Shown here: piece by piece, positions 30,505 through 42,400 of the stretch
Layout of the letters: each line of letters starts with the position of its first letter
How positions within the stretch are numbered: the stretch's first letter is position 1
DNA from: Chrysaora quinquecirrha
Lineage: Eukaryota; Cnidaria; Scyphozoa; Semaeostomeae; Pelagiidae
Length of the DNA: 64,000 bases
Assembly (NCBI GenBank): GCA_014526335.1
Contig: JACTAT010000026.1
Location: 1,559,565-1,623,564 of the forward strand
Reading direction: 5' to 3'
Made by a program: the position numbers and the translations under genes
Notes under the pieces: generated by a model
The model's input: only the letters and a program-made list of their open reading frames with translations
Database searches by the model: none
Told to the model about the DNA's origin: nothing

Positions 30505-33500
30505 CAAGATAGTAGCAGACCATGCTACCCAATAGGTAATTTCCACTTCAACACAGACACTGCTACGTGACTGAACATGGGAACTTTTCCGCTTTGGGAA
30601 GACCGTGCTATCCGAGCACGCCAGGTAGCTTCTACTTCAACAAAGACACTACTACATTACTATACTTGGTAAGGTCTGTCTGACGCAGACCGTGCTACCC
30701 GAGCACGCCAGGTAACTTCTACTTCAACGAAGATACTACTACATTACTATACTTGGTAAGGTCTGCCTGACGCAGACCGTGCTACCCGAGCACGCCAGGT
30801 AACTTCTACTTCAACGAAGATGCTACTACATTACTATACTTGGTAAGGTCTGTCTGACGCAGACCGTGCTACCCGAGCACGCCAGGTAACTTCTACTTCA
30901 ACGAAGACACTACTACAATACTATACTTGGTAAGGTCTGCCTGACGCAGACCGTGCTACCCGAGCACGCCAGGTAACTTCTACTTCAACGAAGATACTAC
31001 TACATTACTATACTTGGTAAGGTCTGCCTGACGCAGACCGTGCTACCCGAGCACGTCAGGTAACTTCTACTTCAACGAAGATGCTACTACATTACTATAC
31101 TTGGTAAGGTCTGTCTGACGCAGACCGTGCTACCCGAGCACGCCAGGTAACTTCTACTTCAACGAAGACACTACTACATTACTATACTTGGTAAGGTCTG
31201 CCTGACGCAGACCGTGCTACCCGAGCACGCCAGGTAACTTCTACTTCAACGAAGACACTACTACATTACTATACTTGGTAAGGTCTGCCTGACGCAGACC
31301 GTGCTACCCGAGCACGCCAGGTAACTTCTACTTCAACGAAGATACTACTACATTACTATACTTGGTAAGGTCTGTCTGACGCAGACCGTGCTACCCGAGC
31401 ACGCCAGGTAACTTCTACTTCAACGAAGATACTACTACATTACTATACTTGGTAAGGTCTGCCTGACGCAGACCGTGCTACCCGAGCACACCAGGTAACT
31501 TCTACTTCAACGAAGACACTACTAAATTACTATACTTGGTAAGGTCTGCCTGACGCAGACCGTGCTACCCGAGCACGCCAGGTAACTTCTACTTCAACGA
31601 AGACACTACTACAATACTATACTTGGTAAGGTCTGCCTGACGCAGACCGTGCTACCTGAGCACGCCAGGTAACTTCTACTTCAACGAAGACACTACTACA
31701 TTACTATACTTGGTAAGGTCTGCCTGACGCAGACCGTGCTACCCGAGCACGCCAGGTAACTTCTACTTCAACGAAGATACTACTACATTACTATACTTGG
31801 TAAGGTCTGCCTGACGCAGACCGTGCTACCCGAGCACGCCAGGTAACTTCTACTTCAACGAAGATACTACTACATTACTATACTTGGTAAGGTCTGCCTG
31901 ACGCAGACCGTGCTACCCGAGCACGCCAGGTAACTTCTACTTCAACGAAGATACTACTACATTACTATACTTGGTAAGGTCTGTCTGACGCAGACCGTGC
32001 TACCCGAGCACGCCAGGTAACTTCTACTTCAACGAAGACACTACTACATTACTATACTTGGTAAGGTCTGTCTGACGCAGACCGTGCTACCCGAGCACGC
32101 CAGGTAACTTCTACTTCAACGAAGACACTACTACATTACTATACTTGGTAAGGTCTGTCTGACGCAGACCGTGCTACCCGAGCACGCCAGGTAACTTCTA
32201 CTTCAACGAAGACACTACTACATTACTATACTTGGTAAGGTCTGCCTGACGCAGACCGTGCTACCCGAGCACGCCAGGTAACTTCTACTTCAACGAAGAC
32301 ACTACTACATTACTATACTTGGTAAGGTCTGCCTGACGCAGACCGTGCTACCCGAGCACGCCAGGTAACTTCTACTTCAACGAAGACACTACTACATTAC
32401 TATACTTGGTAAGGTCTGCCTGACGCAGACCGTGCTACCCGAGCACGCCAGGTAACTTCTACTTCAACGAAGACACTACTACATTACTATACTTGGTAAG
32501 GTCTGCCTGACGCAGACCGTGCTACCCGAGCACGCCAGGTAACTTCTACTTCAACGAAGACACTACTACATTACTATACTTGGTAAGGTCTGCCTGACGC
32601 AGACCGTGCTACCCGAGCACGCCAGGTAACTTCTACTTCAACGAAGACACTACTACATTACTATACTTGGTAAGGTCTGCCTGACGCAGACCGTGCTACC
32701 CGAGCACGCCAGGTAACTTCTACTTCAACGAAGATACTACTACATTACTATACTTGGTAAGGTCTGCCTGACGCAGACCGTGCTACCCGAGCACGCCAGG
32801 TAACTTCTACTTCAACGAAGACACTACTACATTACTATACTTGGTAAGGTCTGCCTGACGCAGACCGTGCTACCCGAGCACGCCAGGTAACTTCTACTTC
32901 AACGAAGATACTACTACATTACTATACTTGGTAAGGTCTGCCTGACGCAGACCGTGCTACCCGAGCACGCCAGGTAACTTCTACTTCAACGAAGACACTA
33001 CTACATTACTATACTTGGTAAGGTCTGCCTGACGCAGACCGTGCTACCCGAGCACGCCAGGTAACTTCTACTTCAACGAAGACACTACTACATTACTATA
33101 CTTGGTAAGGTCTGTCTGACGCAGACCGTGCTACCCGAGCACGCCAGGTAACTTCTACTTCAACGAAGACACTACTACATTACTATACTTGGTAAGGTCT
33201 GCCTGACGCAGACCGTGCTACCTGAGCACGCCAGGTAACTTCTACTTCAACGAAGATACTACTACATTACTATACTTGGTAAGGTCTGCCTGACGCAGAC
33301 CGTGCTACCCGAGCACGCCAGGTAACTTCTACTTCAACGAAGACACTACTACATTACTATACTTGGTAAGGTCTGCCTGACGCAGACCGTGCTACCCGAG
33401 CACGCCAGGTAACTTCTACTTCAACGAAGACACTACTACATTACTATACTTGGTAAGGTCTGCCTGACGCAGACCGTGCTACCCGAGCACGCCAGGTAAC

Positions 33501-36500
33501 TTCTACTTCAACGAAGATACTACTACATTACTATACTTGGTAAGGTCTGCCTGACGCAGACCGTGCTACCCGAGCACGCCAGGTAACTTCTACTTCAACG
33601 AAGATACTACTACATTACTATACTTGGTAAGGTCTGCCTGACGCAGACCGTGCTACCCGAGCACGCCAGGTAACTTCTACTTCAACGAAGACACTACTAC
33701 ATTACTATACTTGGTAAGGTCTGTCTGACGCAGACCGTGCTACCCGAGCACGCCAGGTAACTTCTACTTCAACGAAGACACTACTACATTACTATACTTG
33801 GTAAGGTCTGCCTGACGCAGACCGTGCTACCCGAGCACGCCAGGTAACTTCTACTTCAACGAAGACACTACTACATTACTATACTTGGTAAGGTCTGCCT
33901 GACGCAGACCGTGCTACCCGAGCACGCCAGGTAACTTCTACTTCAACGAAGACACTACTACATTACTATACTTGGTAAGGTCTGCCTGACGCAGACCGTG
34001 CTACCCGAGCACGCCAGGTAACTTCTACTTCAACGAAGATACTACTACATTACTATACTTGGTAAGGTCTGCCTGACGCAGACCGTGCTACCCGAGCACG
34101 CCAGGTAACTTCTACTTCAACGAAGACACTACTACATTACTATACTTGGTAAGGTCTGCCTGACGCAGACCGTGCTACCCGAGCACGCCAGGTAACTTCT
34201 ACTTCAACGAAGACACTACTACATTACTATACTTGGTAAGGTCTGTCTGACGCAGACCGTGCTACCCGAGCACGCCAGGTAACTTCTACTTCAACGAAGA
34301 CACTACTACATTACTATACTTGGTAAGGTCTGCCTGACGCAGACCGTGCTACCCGAGCACGCCAGGTAACTTCTACTTCAACGAAGACACTACTACATTA
34401 CTATACTTGGTAAGGTCTGCCTGACGCAGACCGTGCTACCTGAGCACGCCAGGTAACTTCTACTTCAACGAAGACACTACTACATTACTATACTTGGTAA
34501 GGTCTGCCTGACGCAGACCGTGCTACCCGAGCACGCCAGGTAACTTCTACTTCAACGAAGACACTACTACATTACTATACTTGGTAAGGTCTGCCTGACG
34601 CAGACCGTGCTACCCGAGCACGCCAGGTAACTTCTACTTCAACGAAGACACTACTACATTACTATACTTGGTAAGGTCTGCCTGACGCAGACCGTGCTAC
34701 CCGAGCACGCCAGGTAACTTCTACTTCAACGAAGACACTACTACATTACTATACTTGGTAAGGTCTGCCTGACGCAGACCGTGCTACCCGAGCACGCCAG
34801 GTAACTTCTACTTCAACGAAGACACTACTACATTACTATACTTGGTAAGGTCTGCCTGACGCAGACCGTGCTACCCGAGCACGCCAGGTAACTTCTACTT
34901 CAACGAAGACACTACTACATTACTATACTTGGTAAGGTCTGCCTGACGCAGACCGTGCTACCCGAGCACGCCAGGTAACTTCTACTTCAACGAAGACACT
35001 ACTACATTACTATACTTGGTAAGGTCTGCCTGACGCAGACCGTGCTACCCGAGCACGCCAGGTAACTTCTACTTCAACGAAGACACTACTACATTACTAT
35101 ACTTGGTAAGGTCTGTCTGACGCAGACCGTGCTACCCGAGCACGCCAGGTAACTTCTACTTCAACGAAGACACTACTACATTGGTACTGCCTGACGCAGA
35201 CCGTGCTACCCGGTAAGGTCTGCCTGACGCAGACCGTGCTACCCGAGCACGCCAGGTAACTTCTACTTCAACGAAGACACTACTACATTACTATACTTGG
35301 TAAGGTCTGCCTGACGCAGACCGTGCTACCCGAGCACGCCAGGTAACTTCTACTTCAACGAAGACACAGCTACATGACTATACTTGGTAAGGTCTGTCTG
35401 ACGCAGACCGTGCTACCGAGAGCACGCCAGGTAACTTCTACTTCAACGAAGACACTACTACATTACTATACTTGGTAAGGTCTGCCTGACGCAGACCGTG
35501 CTACCCGAGCACGCCAGGTAACTTCTACTTCAACGAAGACACTACTACATTACTATACTTGGTAAGGTCTGCCTGACGCAGACCGTGCTACCCGAGCACG
35601 CCAGGTAACTTCTACTTCAACGAAGACACTACTACATTACTATACTTGGTAAGGTCTGCCTGACGCAGACCGTGCTACCCGAGCACGCCAGGTAACTTCT
35701 ACTTCAACGAAGACACTACTACATTACTATACTTGGTAAGGTCTGCCTGACGCAGACCGTGCTACCCGAGCACGCCAGGTAACTTCTACTTCAACGAAGA
35801 CACAGCTACATACTATACTTGGTAAGGTCTATACTTGGTAAGGTCTGTCTGACGCAGACCGTGCTACCCGAGCACGCCAGGTAATTTCTACTTCAACGAA
35901 GACACAGCTACATTACTATACTTGGTAAGGTCTGTCTGACGCAGACCGTGCTACCCGAGCACGCCAGGTAACTTCTACTTCAACGAAGACACAGCTACAT
36001 GACTATACTTGGTAAGGTCTGCCTGACGCAGACCGTGCTACCCGAGCACGCCAGGTAACTTCTACTTCAACGAAGACACAGCTACATGACTATACTTGGT
36101 AAGGTCTGTCTGACGCAGACCGTGCTATCCGAGCACGCCAGGTAACTTCTACTTCAACGAAGACACTACTACATTACTATACTTGGTAAGGTCTGCCTGA
36201 CGCAGACCGTGCTACCCGAGCACGCCAGGTAACTTCTACTTCAACGAAGACACTACTACATTACTATACTTGGTAAGGTCTGCCTGACGCAGACCGTGCT
36301 ACCCGAGCACGCCAGGTAACTTCTACTTCAACGAAGACACAGCTACATTACTATACTTGGTAAGGTCTGTCTGACGCAGACCGTGCTATCCGAGCACGCC
36401 AGGTAACTTCTACTTCAACGAAGACACTACTACATTACTATACTTGGTAAGGTCTGCCTGACGCAGACCGTGCTACCCGAGCACGCCAGGTAACTTCTAC

Positions 36501-37605
36501 TTCAACAAAGACACAGCTACTTGACTATACTTGGTAATGTCTGTCTGACGCAGACCGTGCTACCCGAGCACGCCAGGTAACTTCTACTTCAACGAAGACA
36601 CTACTACATTACTATACTTGGTAAGGTCTGCCTGACGCAGACCGTGCTACCCGAGCACGCCAGGTAACTTCTACTTCAACGAAGATACAGCTACATGACT
36701 ATACTTGGTAAGGTCTGTCTGACGCAGACCGTGCTATCCGAGCACGCCAGGTAACTTCTACTTTAACGAAGACACTACTACATTACTATACTTGGTAAGG
36801 TCTGCCTGACGCAGACCGTGCTACCCGAGCACGCCAGGTAACTTCTACTTCAACGAAGACACTACTACATTACTATACTTGGTAAGGTCTGCCTGACGCA
36901 AACCGTGCTACCCGAGCACGCCAGGTAACTTCTACTTCAACGAAGACACTACTACATTACTATACTTGGTAAGGTCTGCCTGACGCAGACCGTGCTACCC
37001 GAGCACGCCAGGTAACTTCTACTTCAACAAAGACACAGCTACTTGACTATACTTGGTAAGGTCTGTCTGACGCAGACCGTGCTACCCGAGCACGCCAGGT
37101 AACTTCTACTTCAACGAAGACACTACTACATGACTATACTTGGTAAGGTCTGCCTGACGCAGACCGTGCTACCCGAGCACGCCAGGTAACTTCTACTTCA
37201 ACAAAGACACTACTACATGACTATACTTGGTAAGGTCTGCCTGACGCAGACCGTGCTACCCGAGCACGCCAGGTAACTTCTACTTCAACAAAGACACTAC
37301 TACATGACTATACTTGGTAAGGTCTGCCTGACGCAGACCGTGCTACCCGAGCACGCCAGGTAACTTCTACTTCAACAAAGACACAGCTACTTGACTATAC
37401 TTTGTAAGGTCTGCCTAACGCAGGCCGTGCTACCCGAGCACGCCAGGTAACTTCCACTTGAACAAAGACACTACTACATGACTATACTTGGTAAGGTCTG
37501 CCTTACACAGACCGTGCTACCGGAGCATGCAAGGTAACTTAGCATACTACTAAGTGGCTTAACTTAGTAAGGACTACCTTAGGCAGACTGTGCACCCGAG
37601 CACTC
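30505..37605 (+). repeat. 87-bp satellite array, about 80 copies
   Basis: The monomer is GGTAAGGTCTGCCTGACGCA, then GACCGTGCTACCCGAGCACG, CCAGGTAACTTCTACTTCAA, CGAAGACACTACTACATTAC and TATACTT. It contains two adjacent perfect stems: GGTCTGC/GCAGACC with loop CTGAC, and GTGCT/AGCAC. Stops occur in all six frames, so it is non-coding although 87 is divisible by three. End copies (30505-30600 and 37480-37605) are diverged and the centre is nearly uniform, as unequal crossing-over predicts. A subfamily with ACAGCTACATGAC replaces ACTACTACATTAC in many copies from 35365 on. Broken units lie at 35181-35222 and 35811-35840. Confidence 0.97.
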
Positions 37606-38409
37606 TATTCAACACTCCCTGTAGTAAGAGCATTGTTTTTGCCGTTTTAAGTTGCTGCTGCCTGCTGCTTTTTGCAAGTGGTCAAGAAATTCTTTTATAA
37701 TCACTGAAAGGAAAATAAAGTTGTTTTAGAGGTGTAATTTTCTATTTGTTTGACTCAATTTTCTGTCAACTGTTTACACTCCCCTTTTTATAAGAACAAT
37801 GTTAACTTGAGGCTGGCTTTTTCTGATGCCCCAAAAATATCGACTTAATAAGAAAGTAAGACAGTCACACTTCATGTAAAAAATATAAATAAGCATTTTG
37901 GAATTTTACAAACCCTTGGCACCACTCAAAATATTCGATGAAAAGTATTACGGAGGCATTATGGAGTATTACATAAGACATTTCAGGCTCAAAATAGCAA
38001 AAACTTAAGACCGGTCAGCCTCGATCAAAATTTTCTGGTTCTTACAAAAAAGGAGTGTATCTTTGCCAAAGCTCTCTATATGTATTTCACATGTTAATCT
38101 ATTATAAAGCTCTTAAAATACTCTTGTGACTGCCATTTCTTGTTCTGAAATCGATCACGAATGCATAAATATTCTTTGTTTATCATATATATCATATATT
38201 ATATATAGAATCATTTGTATATAATTAGACGAGTATTCAAATTCAAAAGATTAATTTTCTCAACATGTATCAAATTTAAATATTCAGCGTTGTCTTGAGT
38301 TTTTCTTCATGTCCATGACTATGCACGTTGCAAGGAAACTTTATTAAACATTCACATGTTTACAATTAGCTCTAGCTAAGAGATAGTGTGACGCAAATGG
38401 TCGGTAGGT
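37606..38409. other. Spacer between satellites, nothing recognised
   Basis: AT-rich single-copy-looking DNA with no credible ORF or RNA gene. ATATAT-rich around 38185-38215. Confidence 0.5.
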
Positions 38410-38456
38410 AGTTAGTTACCTTACTAAATAACTAGCTAACTAACCAACTAACAAAA

Positions 38457-38500
<44 letters not shown>

Positions 38501-38590
38501 CAACTAACAAAATAACTAACTAACTAACTAAGAAGCAAGCTAGCTAACTAACTAATTTACAAGCGTTGCTTGCTAACTAACTTTAACTCC
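38410..38590 (+). repeat. (TAAC)n microsatellite
   Basis: Runs of CTAA/TAAC, including an uninterrupted block of about ten units around 38460-38502, with variant edges. Confidence 0.9.
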
Positions 38591-38751
38591 ATCGGTTCCT
38601 ACGCAGACCAGAGATTATTTCAAATAATACACCCTTGGTTGGCAGTAAGGAGGTCGTATCATTACAAATACCAGCAACAAACATTAACAAAACAATTTAA
38701 CCAACGATGAGTATAATAGCATATATACATAAAGCACTAAAGAACTGTTCA

Positions 38752-38768
38752 GCCGCCAATTGGGCGGC
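38752..38768. other. Small GC-rich hairpin
   Basis: GCCGCCAATTGGGCGGC is a perfect 6-base stem with a 5-base loop in AT-rich surroundings, between the two large satellites. Function unknown. Confidence 0.5.
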
Positions 38769-38885
38769 CTATTCCGCTTCATTCTTCTTAACTGATACTG
38801 AGATTGGAGACGTCTTCTTCTACTGTATCTTTCGGTTGAAATATGATTTAGAATTTCTGAGTCTCTAAATATATGACACTCGTAT

Positions 38886-39214
38886 AAATCTCAGCTCCCT
38901 TTTGGGGTTGCTGGTTACTCAAAATCTCAGCCTCTTGCTGGTTACTCATATTAATCTCAGCTTCCCCTCTTGGAGTCGCCGGTTATTCAAATAAATCTCA
39001 GCTTCTCTTCTTGGAGTCGCCGGTTACACGTAACAATCTCAGCTCTCCTTACCGGAGATGCCGGTAACGCATCACGTTCTCAGCGTCTCTTACGCCGGTT
39101 ACTCAAAATCTCAGCCTTCAGCTGGTAACTCGTATCATTCCAGCCTCTTGCTGGTTTAGCGAATCTCAGCCTTCTGCTGGTAACTCATATATTCTCAGCT
39201 TCCTGCTGGTAACC
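38886..39214 (+). repeat. Tandem array of ten divergent hairpin units
   Basis: Each ~28-42-base unit has the frame ATCTCAGC ... GCTGGTTACTCA or GCCGGTAAC. The CAGC and GCTG ends pair. The middle differs in length and sequence, but several units keep or extend the stem, for example CAGCTCCC-TTTT-GGGG, TCTCC-TTACC-GGAGA and GCGT-CTCTT-ACGC. No ORF. Confidence 0.75.
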
Positions 39215-39478
39215 AAATTCGTGTTAGTAATTCTGTTCTACCTTTTAAAGAAACGAGTAGTGATACGACCCAGGGAGGGAGGGTGGGGAAAAACGTAGCA
39301 AAACTGTAAGTTAGGACGAAATAACTTTATGCTCAGAAAACGTGACTGAAAAGAACAGCGACTGAAAGAGGAATGATGATGCAGGACGGAGGTATGTTGT
39401 CGAGCCCCGATGCCAAGCATCAGTCAGACGGGGGGGCGTATACACCTCGGCGTTAAGCTACATTAACATGGTTAATGT

Positions 39479-42400
39479 CCGAAAATCGGCCAAAATCAGT
39501 GGTTTTGAAAACTTCCTTTTTTCTTCAAAAATATTTAGTAAATCTTATCAAATACCACCTGACCAGCTTCTATGGGGTAAATAAGGTGTTATTCTACCGT
39601 TTTGGGTGCAATTTGGGAGAAAAGTTTTCCCCCCAAAAGTCGACAAAAAGGTAAGTCTATAGCCTTGCCAAATTGCAAAAAATCGGTCAAAATCAGGGGT
39701 TTTGAAAACTTCCTTTTTTCTTCAAGAATATTAAGTAAATCTTATCAAATACCCCCTGACTAGCTTCTAGGGGTTAAATAAGGTGTTTTTCTACCATTTT
39801 GGGTGCAATTTGGGAGAAAAAATTTTCCCAAAAAAATCGGAAAAAAGGTAAGTCTATAGCCTTGCCAAATTGCCAAAAATCCACCGAAATCAGGGGTTTT
39901 GAAAACTTCCTTTTTTTCAAAAATATGTAGTAAATCCTACCAAACACCCCCTGAAAAGCTTCTAGGGGTTAAATAAGGTGTTTTTCCACCGTTTTGGGTG
40001 CAATTTGGGAGAAAAAATTTTCCCCAAAAATCGACAAAAAGGTAAGTCTATAGCCTTGCCAAATTGCCAAAAATCGGCCAAAATCAGGGGTTTTGAAAAC
40101 TTCCCTTTTTCTTCAAAAATATTTAGTAAATCCTACCAAACACCCCCTGAAAAGCTTCTAAAGGGTAAATAAGGTGTTTATCTACCGTTTTGGTTGTAAT
40201 TTGGAAGAAAAAATTTTCCCCAAAAAATCGACAAAAAGGTAAGTCTATAGCCTTGCCAAATTGCCAAAAATCGGCCAAAATGAGGGGTTTTGAAAACTTC
40301 CCTTTTTCTTAAAAAATATTTAGTAAATCCTACCAAACACCCCCTGAAAAGCTTCTAAGGGGTAAATAAGGTGTTTTTCTACCGTTTTGGGTGTAATTTG
40401 AGAGAAAAAATTTTCCCCCAAAAATCGGCAAAAAGGTAAGTCTATAGCCTTGCCAAATTGCCAAAAATTGGCCAAAATTAGGGGTTTTGAAAACTTCCCT
40501 TTTTCTTCAAAAATATTTAGTAAATCCTACCAAACACCCCCTGAAAAGCTTCTAGGGGTAAATAAGGTGTTTTTCTACCGTTTTGGGTGCAATTTGGGAG
40601 AAAAAATTTTCCCCAAAAAATCGACAAAAAGGTAAGTCTATAGCCTTGCCAAATTGCCAAAAATCGGCCAAAATCAGGGGTTTTGAAAACTTCCCTTTTT
40701 CTTCAAAAATATTTAGTAAATCCTACCAAACACCCCCTGAAAAGCTTCTAGGGGTAAATAAGGTGTTTTTCTACCGTTTTGGGTGTAATTTGAGAGAAAA
40801 AATTTTCCCCAAAAAATCGACAAAAAGGTAAGTCTATAGCCTTGCCAAATTGCCAAAAATCGGCCAAAATCAGGGGTTTTGAAAACTTCCCTTTTTCTTA
40901 AAAAATATTTAGTAAATCCTACCAAACACCCCCTGAAAAGCTTCTAAGGGTTAAATAAGGTGTTTTTCTACCGTTTTGGGTGCAATTTGGGAGAAAAAAT
41001 TTTCCCCAAAAAATCGACAAAAAGGTAAGTCTATAGCCTTGCCAAATTGCCAAAAATCGGCCAAAATCAGGGATTTTGAAAACTTCCCTTTTTCTTCAAA
41101 AATATTTAGTAAATCTTACCAAACACCCCCTGAAAAGCTTCTAAGGGGTAAATAAGGTGTTTTTCTACCGTTTTGAGTGTAATTTGAGAGAAAAAATTTT
41201 CCCCAAAAATCGACAAAAAGGTAAGTCTATAGCCTTGCCAAATTGCCAAAAATCGGCCAAAATCAGGGGTTTTGAAAACTTCCCTTTTTCTTCAAAAATA
41301 TTTAGTAAATCCTACCAAACACCCCCTGAAAAGCTTCTAGGGGTAAATAAGGTGTTTTTCTACCGTTTTGGGTGCAATTTGGGAGAAAAATTTTCCCCAA
41401 AAATCGACAAAAGGTAAGTCTATAGCCTTGCCAAATTGCCAAAAATCGGCCAAAATCAGGGGTTTTGAAAACTTCCTTTTCTTAAAAATATTTAGTAAAT
41501 CCTACCAAACACCCCTGAAAAGCTTCTAGGGGTAAATAAGGTGTTTTTCTACCGTTTTGAGTGTAATTTGAGAGAAAAATTTTCCCCAAAAATCGACAAA
41601 AGGTAAGTCTATAGCCTTGCCAAATTGCCAAAAATCGGCCAAAATCAGGGTTTTGAAAACTTCCTTTTCTTCAAAAATATTTAGTAAATCCTACCAAACA
41701 CCCCTGAAAAGCTTCTAAGGGGTAAATAAGGTGTTTTTCTACCGTTTTGGGTGTAATTTGAGAGAAAAAATTTTCCCCAAAAAATCGACAAAAAGGTAAG
41801 TCTATAGCCTTGCCAAATTGCCAAAAATCGGCCAAAATCAGGGGTTTTGAAAACTTCCTTTTCTTCAAAATATTTAGTAAATCCTACCAAACACCCCTGA
41901 AAAGCTTCTAAGGGTAAATAAGGTGTTTTTCTACCGTTTTGGGTGCAATTTGGGAGAAAAAATTTTCCCCAAAAAATCGACAAAAAGGTAAGTCTATAGC
42001 CTTGCCAAATTGCCAAAAATCGGCCAAAATCAGGGGTTTTGAAAACTTCCCTTTTTCTTCAAAAATATTTAGTAAATCTTACCAAACACCCCCTGAAAAG
42101 CTTCTAAGGGGTAAATAAGGTGTTTTTCTACCGTTTTGAGTGTAATTTGAGAGAAAAAATTTTCCCCAAAAAATTGACAAAAAGGTAAGTCTATAGCCTT
42201 GCCAAATTGCCAAAAATCGGCCAAAATCAGGGTTTTGAAAACTTCCCTTTTTCTTCAAAAATATTTAGTAAATCCTACCAAACACCCCCTGAAAAGCTTC
42301 TAAGGGGTAAATAAGGTGTTTTTCTACCGTTTTGGGTGCAATTTGGGAGAGAAAATTTTCCCCAAAAAATCGACAAAAAGGTAAGTCTATAGCCTTGCCA

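Noticed and set aside
30505..37605. CRISPR-like appearance of regularly repeated units
   Set aside because: Whole monomers repeat, with no unique spacers. The genome is eukaryotic and no cas genes are present. It is a satellite.
38752..38768. Rho-independent terminator
   Set aside because: GC hairpin without a T run, in a eukaryotic intergenic region. Kept only as a hairpin.
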